Assembly: GCF_965363235.1 (NCBI RefSeq) | Contig: NC_134839.1 | Location: 76,285,410-76,349,409 of the forward strand | Direction of reading: 5' to 3' | Source of the DNA: Mytilus galloprovincialis | Lineage: Eukaryota > Mollusca > Bivalvia > Mytilida > Mytilidae | DNA: 64,000 bases | In this document: positions 45,691 to 55,264 of the stretch, piece by piece | Layout of the letters: the number at the start of each line of letters is the position of its first letter | Numbering within the stretch: the stretch's first letter is position 1 | Program-made: the position numbers and the translations under genes | Notes under the pieces: model-generated | Told to the model about the DNA's origin: nothing | What the model saw: only the letters and a program-made list of their open reading frames with translations | The model's database searches: none

Positions 45691-47100
45691 ATTGATCATG
45701 ATCATCTATTATCTGCGTTAGACTCTGACATGTCCTCTAAAACGATAAATAAAATGTGGGACATTTAGAGCTACAGGCTTGATGTCCCTATGAAAGTTTT
45801 CAGGCTTGGTCAAAGCTTTTTATGGATTTTTTGGAAAATGACAACCGTCAAAAAGAACTTTGATCAAAACTTTGATGGACTTGGATCGAATAGAATATCA
45901 TCCTATTATTCTTGAAACTTGGGTGGACTTATCCAATCACAGTAGAGCTTTTCGTTTGGCCAAGTTTTTGACGTAAAAATTTGACAGTGACAATCGATGA
46001 CTTAGAGCAAGTTAACCTGGTAAAACAAACTTTGATTTAGTTAATTCTAATAGAGACGAGCTTCAGATGGAAGTGAATACGATAGTACGTGAATAACAAA
46101 TTCCAGGTGATGGAAATGTTTACACGGACAAGAAGACTTAGTCACCACATGTTTTATTGTATCCTGTAATAAAAAAGGCAAAGCAATTTTTTTTTAAAAA
46201 GCAGATGATGACTGCTAAATTTTAGCAGGATGATAAATAATACTTCGACCAAGTACCACAGTAATAGGCTTATGGATTATAATTGGTAAGCAAATAATTT
46301 TAAATTTAGTCGATTGTTTCTGTACATCTTTTGTTTACCGTTTCTCAGCAGTATTGCTCGGAACGTTCTTGTTTCCTATGTAATTTAGGAAATTTTATAA
46401 CGCTTGGTATCTGTTAAAATATCATGTAGAATGGGAAAATCAAAATCCTATTTGGCACTCCTGTCTTTTTGAAACTCTTTGGGACGGTGCATTTCCAGTA
46501 ATTATATATTCTGATACATGTATAAAGTGAAAGTTAATAAAATTGTGATTATGAACTTTACAGATCGTTTCAGGTGTACGAACTTACAGGTTACTTATAT
46601 ATGTTATTGACATCTGTTGCAGAACATTTAAATGATTAAAGATTGGAAATGGCGGGAGTGTTATGGACGTATAATTACATTAATTCTATTGACATATTTA
46701 AGTTATATTTTATATTATATATAATTTGGTACATCCCTAAACCTTTTTAAACTTGTGAGTCTTAGTGTATGTTATTCCAATTCTTTGAATTTTTGACTGT
46801 CAGCAATGTCATTATGAGTCGTAATGATAATTATATAATTCAACCCAAAAATAAAAAAATCAGATCTACAAAATGTGTTGGAAAAAAGTGTGTTTTCACG
46901 GAAGATGTTTTTGTATTTGCGTTTTCCTTTTCAATATAAACATCTTCTTGCGTTTTTTTCTTTTCTTTAGTAGCACTTGTTTGACAACTCAGTTGGTGAA
47001 CTGTTAATCCCCGTTGGTATCATCAACTGTTGGTATCATCAACTCAGTCACCAGTGTTTCGGTGATTGACATGATTAATAACATAATTTCTTAAATATCC
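45691..47100. other. Intergenic DNA with diverged repeat traces
   Basis: No gene supported. Sequence such as GATCATCTATTATCTGCGTT suggests retroelement-derived DNA but no frame survives. Confidence 0.4.
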
Positions 47101-47109
47101 TGTTGACGA

Positions 47110-47480
47110 ATTAACATTATATAGAAATTAATGTTCCATTACCCCTTTGTAAATTTTACGGACGCCATCACGAAATGGTTGACCGTTGTGATATATTTGT
47201 TTCAAAGATATGTTCCAATAGTCCAAAATATCGTCCCCTTTTCCCCGACTATGACCTTTCGAACTAAATTTATCACCGATTTGTACTTACATAAGCAGCA
47301 CGATTGGTGCCACATGTATAGAAGGATCTGCTTACCCTTCCACAACATCAGAGATTACCCCCGGTTTTTGATGGTGTTCGTATGCTCAGTCTTTAGTTTT
47401 CCTATGTTCTGTTTTGTTTACAGTTGTTTGTATTGTGGTCTTTTTCTTTACTTGTTCAGTCAGGACTTACTAAATTGAAT
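47110..47480 (+). pseudogene. Penelope-like element 3' segment
   Basis: CCCCGACTATGACCTTTCG and GGATCTGCTTACCCTTCC, followed by a T-rich coding remnant, match the inverse of 41125-41440. The 115-codon frame here is element-derived, not a host gene. Confidence 0.5.
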
Positions 47481-48039
47481 GCGCCTTTGGCATCTTCTGC
47501 CTATCTTATCCAACCCCTTCATGGAAAGTTTAGCCTAGTTAAAATTTGCTATTCTTTTAGGTTATTTTTGGTTGTAAAGCTCCTAATGTAGATTTGTCAT
47601 TTTACATTAATGGCTTTTGAATTACGTATGAGCTTTCCTGATAAACGTAAATCCAAAGAGAAAAAAGACTATAAACGCATGATATTTATAAAATGATTCT
47701 TTTTTTTATATATATATACACATGTTCGGTTGTCATTTAAATTACTTTCACTGATTTTATGGCATTTCTGGTTGGTAATTTGTCCACCGAGGATATCAAA
47801 CGTCAAGTAATCAATTTTGCTATTTGATAAACCTTTTTATTTTGAATGTTACTTGGGGTTCGGTATTTTTGTTGTTTCACTTTGTATTAGAATGTTCCAT
47901 TACGTTCCAAAATGAAAATAATAAGATATATATTTAACAGTGCTAATAAAACAGCCATACGGAAAAGATTAAAGGGGTCGTAAACAGTTATTCAGAACCA
48001 TACGACCTTCCACGATGAGTCAAACCCATGTATCATTGT

Positions 48040-48180
48040 AAATAAACTCATCATAGATACCAGGACTAAATTTTATATATACGCCAGACGCGCGTTTCGT
48101 CTACAAAAGACTCATCAGTGACGCTCGAATCCAAAAAAGTTACAAAAAGCCAAATAAAGTACGAAGTAAGCTATAATAGG
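48040..48180 (-). mobile_element. Retrozyme-type repeat, solo copy
   Basis: CATCATAGATACCAGGACTA, intact hammerhead (minus strand), then CGAATCCAAAAAAGTT and ATAAAGTACGAAGT. Same family and order as 54020-54190. Confidence 0.75.
48081..48124 (-). ncRNA. Hammerhead ribozyme, intact core
   Basis: The minus strand reads GCGTCA, CTGATGA, GTC-TTTTGTA-GAC, GAAA, CGCGCGTC, TGGCGT, identical over all 44 nt to the copy at 39518-39561. Predicted cut before 48086. Confidence 0.87.
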
Positions 48181-48731
48181 TCACTGGAAACAGCGTGTGA
48201 CACACTTTTCAAAGGAAGAAACAAATAGATTGATTACAGCTAGTAAAATTCAAACAAGAAAGAAAACAGACACTTTTTTTTTTTATAAATACCAAGATTC
48301 AAAGTAAAAATAACCGTGCGTCTTTGGCAATGCACGTTTTTGTCCATCCCTTTTGGTTATAAGGTTTCCGTTAAAAATTAGAATTAGGGTCCAACGCAGC
48401 AAATTGGTGTGTTACGCTTTGATTCATAATAAAAGTACATATTTACATATCAAATGTCAGATGTCAATATTTATCGCTGATCTGTTAAAACACATTATTT
48501 TTTTTGGAGCGAAAATTATCCACAACTATTTAGTTCAAGAGTTAACTGATGCAAATAAATAGTTTACAGTGAAATGAAAAAGGAGGAACCAAATTCTTAA
48601 GGTTTGATGTCACAGATTTGTACGCATTTATCGAAGTTAAGATTAGTTTTCATATTATTGAAAGAAAACGTTAAATTGGCATGTCATTGTTTTGGCCATT
48701 CAAAACTTTTCAATTCTTAAATCTTTGTTTA

Positions 48732-51707
48732 ATGGGAGCTGTAATGCGTATAGTTTTTCTTTTTATTTTGATTTACTATGTAAGCAGTTCACCAAGTAAG
48801 TATTAATACCAAATCAAAAAATGTCGTATTGGATATAACTGTTAATATGAAAATATGAAAATAGCAATGAGTTTTGATAATAAAATTTTGGAAATGTAAG
48901 TTTTTAAGTTGTTAAGTGCTCAAGTTGCAATCGCATTCAAACTTCAATGCATGAACTCGAAAAAAAAACCAAGCAGTTTGACAAAATTGTTAGTATAAAA
49001 AGTGGCATACATTCAGACATTGGCTAATGGTATAGGGAGAGGGTTGAGATTTCACAAAATATGTTTAACCCCGCTGCATTTTTGCGCCTGTCCCAAGAAG
49101 CATTTGGCCGTTGTTAGTCTTGTATTTTTTTAAATTTTAGTTCATTAATATGTTTTGGAGTTTAGTGCCATTTTCACTGAACTAGTACACAATTGTATTG
49201 ATGGGCCAGCTGAGAACCACCTTCGGGTGAGGGATTTTCTCGCTGGGTTGCAAAACCCATTTGTGGTCTTCGGCTGTTTATGAAACTGCATGTGTTTTAT
49301 GACGGGAATACTAGTTAAAGAATTTTTGGCAGAAAATGCATGAGCAGAAAATATTCTCATAAATAAATATACACATGGAAAAAAGTATTGCAACACCAAA
49401 TTGAAATTGAAATTAAAAAAACACTTTTCATTTTTTTGGGATACAATTTGGTAAAATAGAACTAGTTAAACATTATTTAAGTATCACCTGAGTTTAATAA
49501 AAAAAATATCGACTCGATAATTTTTTATCTGCACATGCAGCTACTGTACCCGTAAACAGCAAAACAGTTGTTTTTATCCTCATTGTTTTCAACCCTTTAA
49601 ATAACCAAATTTTTAAAGTTATGTGATTGACATCTTATAATGGGTCCTGGACAACTCTTAACTGCAGCAAGATGGCAGATTATCAGCATAAGGGAAGCAG
49701 GGATGTCGCTGTAAAAACTGCACGTATTTTTGGTCATCACCATTTCTCTATAAGTCGTTTTGAGAATAAATCAGGCAATAAATGCTGTTAAAGACATTCC
49801 GAGATAATGAAGACCCCCTATACCATTTGCTAAGGAAAATCAAGCATAATGAAGGTTGGTCAGAAGGAAACCCATTGCATACAAGACAATCCTAAAAAGA
49901 GAGTGGTGGCCATACAGGAGCCTTTTAACAAAAACTGTTTGAGATCGACTCATCGCTACTGGTTATCGTTATATTTCGGAGACCTTTGCCAACGAACAGA
50001 CACACAGTTTTCCGTATCCAATGTAGTGCAGAGCTCGCCAAAGTTGGACATTAGCATCGTGGAGGAAGATCCAATGTTCAAATGGAATTCGGTTCATCTT
50101 CCTTGGCACGATCGTAGCCCGGATTTCAACCATATCGAGCATATTTTGGACACTATTGGGCGGAAAGTGCGCAAAAGGACACCCCAGTTCAAACACATCA
50201 TGAAATAAACAATGCCCGTCATCAGAAATGGTTGCTGCTACCTTAGCAACAAATTAGTCGATTTATGGCAGGAATCAGAAGACGTTTAGATGCGGTTATC
50301 CGTTTGAATGGTGGCTGCGCACAAAGTACTAATTCTTCGGTGTATAACGATCAACCATGATATGAACAGTCATCTAAGGATTAATTTTGAAATGTCTGAC
50401 ATTGTAAAGTTCGACCACAGTAAAAGTTGTAAAATGCATTTTTTTGCACAAAAAACACTCCATTTTGGTATTAAAATTGTGGTTATATAAATCATTTTTT
50501 TTTCAAACATTTTTTGTTCGTTTCAATGCCAATGTTATCATAAACTATGTTTCAATAATATTATACACATATTTTACTATATTTCATCCAAAAAAAGAGG
50601 CTGATTTTTCAAGTTTTAAAAAATCAAGGTGTTACAATACTTTTTTCCATGTGTATATAAGTTGTTATTGCATCACTTCCAAAAATATTTGTATTTATCA
50701 AATTAGTGTGTTAAATATATACCGCCACACAAAATTTGAAGAACATATCATCTGTTGTTTTGAATATACTGTTTGTCTTTTCATGCAAATTTTAATTGTA
50801 TAAGAAGGGCGGGATTGTGGTTACGACGATTATACTTATATTTTCAATATTACTTTATTTTTCGAGCATCAAGTATTCGATATTAGTCATAATTTGATAT
50901 AATACTAAATGAAATATTTGTTGCTTTATATGCATCTATGTAAATTTATAATTCCAGTTTACAAGAAAAGGATGTCGAGAGAAATGAAAGAAACTCACAT
51001 CCTTCTTCAGCAGTTTTTTGGTGACAAACTTTGTCCCTCGGGACAGTATCCCCTACTTGGAAATATATGTTTAGAAGATAACAATTCAGATGAAATTGAT
51101 TTAGGTAAGACAAATTATGTGCTGCAAAAGAATTAAAGACAAATTTCATTTTCATAAAGCTCACTTATCATTCAAACAATCTCCATTATAGTTTAAATGA
51201 ACGTTAGATAGTATGATTCATAACAATTTTCGTGAAAAATTATTTGAACTTATGATTATAGCTTTTATGAAAAATACTCATATATACATTACATTTTGTT
51301 TGAATCGTTTGTTTGTATCAATGCAGTTTCTTCTTAATTTTTATATAAAACAATGTTTACCCTATTTCAAAATAAGGATAATCCAATGATTTGTTCTTAT
51401 GCAAGAAATGAAGTAAGTAAATTCTAACAGATCTTTTAATTCCTGTATATATATAATTGGTAATTAAGTTTGATATGCCTTCATTATAGTGTAATATGTT
51501 TCACAGTAACTCTGAAACATGTTTTTATTTCTTGTATACATACATTAACACACACAATCACTTTGTCAACGCAACCAATATCATATTATAAACATGATAT
51601 ATTCCAAACGAAACCTTTTTTCTTTTACAGATAAATCCTTTTTACGTAGCAGCAGACTTCCACATGACCATCTACCAACCTTTGGACATTCTCAAGGACA
51701 AACTTGA
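48732..51707 (+). CDS. Secreted 95-aa peptide precursor (candidate peptide hormone)
   Basis: Three exons (48732-48795, 50958-51104, 51631-51707) join in phase to 95 aa. An in-frame ATG at 48744 is an alternative start. A strong signal peptide (MRIVFLFILIYYVSSS) is followed almost at once by the basic site YKKR, then MSREMKETHILLQQFFGDKL, a cysteine pair (CPSGQYPLLGNIC, 11 residues between), an acidic stretch (EDNNSDEIDLD) and a His/Ser-rich tail. The signal peptide, dibasic site and single disulphide fit a neuropeptide or hormone precursor. The segment after KKR faintly recalls the start of parathyroid hormone (S-x-E-hydrophobic, then H), which is too weak to name it. A Tc1/mariner element occupies intron 1. 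I do not recognise the family. Confidence 0.55.
49010..49090 (+). repeat. Dispersed repeat related to the 89-bp minisatellite
   Basis: GGGAGAGGGTTGAGATTTCA and ATGTTTAACCCCGCTGCATT correspond to the inverse of the minisatellite unit's GGTGGGTTAAACATGTTTGA region. Confidence 0.5.
49370..50655 (+). mobile_element. Tc1/mariner element, 1.29 kb, dead
   Basis: Terminal inverted repeats TACACATGGAAAAAAGTATT at both ends, TA on each side. Inside, a decayed transposase on the + strand is best preserved at 49849-50208, ending HLPWHDRSPDFNHIEHILDT and then IGRKVRKRTPQ. The LPW-x-RSPDFN-x-IEH block carries the last catalytic acidic residue of the DDE triad in Tc1-like transposases. Upstream frames are broken. 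Inserted in intron 1 of the peptide-precursor gene. Confidence 0.85.
49849..50208 (+). pseudogene. Tc1-like transposase remnant
   Basis: A 119-codon frame. Only the C-terminal third is convincing (SPDFNHIEH near codon 88-96). After its stop the homologous tail continues in other frames (ending with a GGCAQSTNSS-like segment), so at least one frameshift separates it from an active gene. Confidence 0.7.
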
Positions 51708-52534
51708 TTTATCTTGTGTTATGAATAATTTGCTGGAACACAACTCTGATCGGATGTAACATATGCGTTACTTTAAATATGTTTAAGCTCAATTTTTAAA
51801 CACTGCCAATACACTAAGCTAATTTTTTTTCTACAAATAACAGGCCAGTTCAAAAAGCAAATCATTCAAAATATTTTTTTCAAACTAAAGTAGTATTCAA
51901 AAATAAATACCTTCACTATCTTGTTTTGAGTGTAACTGGAATAACTATAGAATGAATAAGTTTATAACATATCATGATGTTCTCAAAGCATAGCTTCACA
52001 CTTTTATGGTAGTTCATATTTGCATGGTAGCTGATTCGGCCAATCAAAAAACTTAAAGGAAAAATGTGAACGTTTAGTTTAAATTGAATAATCTTAAAAC
52101 AGGAAAGAGGCAAAGTTTTTAAGATCTCCTGGCCAACAGTTAAATACAATTTACACACACATACACAAATATTGTTCAAAGATATTGTAGATATCTCAAT
52201 ATCATCGAATATTTCAAGAGTGCTTCCACATAGTTAAAGATGGAAAACAAATGAACATCCTGACAAAAAAAATGACTATAAAATCCTTAATGTTATCTTT
52301 AATCTATTTTTTGGTGATGAGGTCATACATCTTGTACTGGGGTATAAGTCAGTTTGTACCGGCAGACAAATCAGCCAAAAATGTGGTGGTGGTAAAACGA
52401 AAATAGTCCGTGTGCTCTAGACACAAAGAGTCGTATAGTAAACAAACATATCTATATGTATTTGCTGCAACTCATTTAAAGGCTTCTTCTCTAATGAGAA
52501 AGGTAAATATCCTAGCTGGTATTTACTGAAGTTA

Positions 52535-52931
52535 GTTATCAAAGGTACCAGGAATATAATTTAATATGCGCGCGTTTCGACTGCATAAGAATCATCAGTG
52601 ACGCTAAAACAAGTACAAAGTTGAAGGGCATTAAGGACCGAAAATTCCAAAAAGTTGTGCCAAATACGGCCAAGGTAATCTATGCTTGGGATGTGATTAT
52701 CCTTAGTTTTCGAAAAATTAAAATTTTGTAAACAGGAAATTTATAAAAATGACCATATAATTGATATTAATATCAACACCGAAGTGCTGACTACTGGGCT
52801 GGTAATACCCTCGGGGACGAAACGTCCAACAGCAATGGCATCGACCCAGTGATGAAAATAGTTATCAAAGGTACCAGGGATATAATTTAATACGCAAGAC
52901 TCGCGTTTCGTCTTCAAAAGACTCATCAGGT
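52535..52931 (-). mobile_element. Retrozyme: 326-bp unit between two hammerhead motifs
   Basis: GTTATCAAAGGTACCAGG occurs at 52535 and again at 52861, each followed by a minus-strand hammerhead motif, so the period is 326 bp. Between them lie the same landmarks as in the 45206-45690 unit, inverted: CCAAAAAGTTGTGCCAAATA, CCGAAGTGCTGACTACTGGG, GGGGACGAAACGTCC and GCATCGACCCAGTG. Both flanking ribozymes are damaged, so this copy is probably dead. Confidence 0.75.
52565..52604 (-). ncRNA. Hammerhead ribozyme, damaged
   Basis: Keeps GCGTCA, CTGATGA and GAAACGCGCG, but stem II no longer pairs and the GTC cleavage triplet with the stem I 3' strand is missing (about four bases deleted). Confidence 0.6.
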
Positions 52932-52934
52932 GTG
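52891..52934 (-). ncRNA. Hammerhead ribozyme, core intact but stem I broken
   Basis: CTGATGA, GTC-TTTTGAA-GAC, GAAA and the cleavage triplet GTC are present, but the 5' strand of stem I no longer matches TTGCGT because foreign sequence starts at about 52931. Confidence 0.65.
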
Positions 52935-53650
52935 ATAAATTATTGAAGCTGTTTATTTTCTCCTTGATAATATCTATGTACGTTTCGGCAGAAAAGTTTA
53001 TCGACAGTTTGTATGTATTCCTATAGGCACTAATTGCGGCCCTTTTATAGCAGACTTGTGTTTGTTCTGTTATGAATCTGAGTGTATGAAAAAACTCAGT
53101 AAAGACCCGTCTAAATTGCATTTAATTGATAAATTCAACAACACTTACCGTTATCTTGATGATTTTTTTTTCTAAATATACTGCCGAAATTTATCAAAAG
53201 GACCTTGCTTTAAATCAATCAAATGTAAACGGTAATAACGATAGATACTGTCCTTTTCTAGATTTAGATATTTAAGTTTTACACGGTAAACTCCACATTC
53301 AAATATACGACAAAAAAGACGATTTGTCGTTCATATTGTTAATTTTCGTTTTTTTTAATGGTGATGTTCCTTTTGCACCATAGTATGGTGATCTATGGTG
53401 TTTATATATAACCAAACTCGTTCCCTGTGCTCTTGTATGTTGTCACGTTTTGGATTTTAATGAAAGTAATCTATGTATTATTGATAAATTGTATCGTAAT
53501 ACAAACTACTTTAAACCGTTACTAAATTCTTCCATTGATATGAAGATTTGGTTTGAAGTTTTGTTGTCCCTGAATGTAGAAAACTATTTCAAACGGGATA
53601 GCACATCCTCATTTTTACAGAGATGTTGTTTATCGTATCCGGAAATTTAG
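52932..53650 (+). pseudogene. Degenerate Penelope-like reverse transcriptase, second family member
   Basis: The + strand frame at about 53004-53176 reads VCIPIGTNCGPFIADLCLF and, further on, FNNTYRYLDDFF, so the catalytic YLDD box is still intact. A stop follows. Later frames give CPFLDLDI and DFNESNLCIIDKLYRN (53450-53650), blocks that follow in the same order in complete elements. Several frame breaks make it inactive. It lies between hammerhead-bearing repeats on both sides (52535-52931 and 54057-54100), but those ribozymes are on the opposite strand. Confidence 0.65.
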
Positions 53651-54019
53651 AAACGATCCTGGTAAACTTATCAATCCTATAAATAACTTTTTCTAAAATG
53701 TTACCAATTCAACACTGTAATTAGATCTTTGAAAATTGTTTTTATTGGTATTAATATTGATTTTGTAAGAAAATTAAAAGCAAACGTAATATTATTTTTA
53801 TATTCTTATGCACATTGATGAATCTGTATCTTAGCATTGTACAAGGTCATGTTTTTCTATGACTGTTTATGACGTTTCTACACTAAATTTATTGGATATT
53901 TAATGTGTAATGATTGCTAATTTAGTCTTAGATGCTGCACAAAGTCATGTTTTTCTATGACTGTTTATGACGTTTTAACACTAAATTCATTGGATGTTGA
54001 ATGTGTAATGATTAATGAT

Positions 54020-54190
54020 AAACTCATCCTAGATACCAGGACTAAATTTAGTATATACGCCAGACACGCGTTTCGTCTACAAAAGACTCATCAGTGACGC
54101 TCGAATCCAAAAAAGTTAAAAAGGCCAAATAATTTACGAAGTTCAAGAGCATTGAGGACTAAAATTCCTAAAAGTTTTGCCAAATACAAT
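54020..54190 (-). mobile_element. Retrozyme-type repeat, solo copy
   Basis: AACTCATCCTAGATACCAGG, hammerhead, CGAATCCAAAAAAGTTAAAA, GAGCATTGAGGACTAAAATT. Same family as 48040-48180. Confidence 0.75.
54057..54100 (-). ncRNA. Hammerhead ribozyme, intact core
   Basis: The minus strand reads GCGTCA, CTGATGA, GTC-TTTTGTA-GAC, GAAA, CGCGTGTC, TGGCGT. One base change from the 39518 copy turns stem III CGCGCG into CGCGTG, leaving a G-U-type pairing. Confidence 0.85.
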
Positions 54191-54304
54191 AATAATTTAG
54201 TCTTAGATGCATGACTTATCTTATAAGTTGTTATTGGCTTTAAGCTAGCTGTCAGTTGATGAGTTGAGCCTCTTTCGACAGGTTTTTATTGTTCATTCTT
54301 ATGA

Positions 54305-54440
54305 TATACTGTTACACCACTGTCCAAATTTAGGGAGAGGGTCAGGATCCCGCTTACATGGTTAACCTCGCCACATTCTTTATGTACTTGTCTGTCACCA
54401 GTCAGGAGCCGTACGGTGACCTATAGTTGTTAATTTCTGT
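54305..54440 (+). repeat. Dispersed repeat related to the 89-bp minisatellite
   Basis: TGTTACACCACTGTCC, TTAGGGAGAGGGTCAGG, ATGGTTAACCTCGCCACATT and GTCAGGAGCCGTACGG follow the inverse of the minisatellite unit. A fragment of the CAGAAATTAACAACTATAGG repeat follows it in inverse. Confidence 0.6.
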
Positions 54441-55217
54441 GTCATTTAATCTTTTCTATATTTAAGACAAAGGTAGGATATCTTTTATTCAAATCGGTGG
54501 AAATATATGACAATTTATTGGTATGATGATTGGTTAGTTGGGTCTATTATATAAGAATGCAATGATCTTAATTTCAATCATACAAAAATGCAACTTATAA
54601 TTCTAAAGTTGCGTATATATCGGAGTTTAAAACATGTATGCTATGTCAGGGTAGGTTCTCAAATATCTACATGCAGTTGTATATTTTTATTAAAATAATA
54701 TATACTAGCAATTTTAATGGAAAAACAACTAAAATAATCTTAATATCAAACGAAAAACAACATATCGAACAACTAAAATATACTGGTATAACAGAAAGAT
54801 CACATACAACTAAAATAATGGTATAACAGAAAGATCACATACAACTTAATACGGGTATAATAGAAATATCACATACAACTAAAATAGAAAAATATGTACA
54901 CGTTAATATTATATATGGGAATTATTCTGATTGTCAATGATAAAATAAATACAAGAAGGTAAATTATTATTATTGGTGACTGTGGGTTTCCACTATGCTA
55001 TCCTCCAGTAGATGATGATGCACATAATATATAATGTAAAAACAGTCATTATCGCCTTTTTTTTAAAAAGTATTTTGTTTGCAATCAAATGATTTGCTAG
55101 AGATATTCGTCAGATAGTTTAATTATTTCCGATGAGCATTTGTTTATATAAAATTTTACATTTTTTTTCTTACTTCACATTTAAATTATGAGATACATTA
55201 AATTCCATGATCATCAG
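54441..55217. other. AT-rich intergenic DNA
   Basis: A short tandem stretch near 54775-54890 repeats AACAGAAAGATCACATACAA about three times. Otherwise nothing recognised. Confidence 0.5.
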
Positions 55218-55264
55218 CCTTCCGTTTTGAATCGGGGTTCAGTATTTTTGTGATTTTACTTTTT
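55218..55264 (+). repeat. Penelope-like tail fragment overlapping a gene end
   Basis: TTCCGTTTTGAATCGGGGTT then CAGTATTTTTGTGATTTTAC matches the T-rich end of the tail repeats at 40265 and 43772. On the minus strand it supplies the stop codon of the Cys-rich gene (stop at 55256-55258). Confidence 0.6.

Noticed and set aside
47131-47478. 115-codon open frame as a host gene
   Set aside because: Matches the inverse of the Penelope-like 3' segment at 41125-41440.
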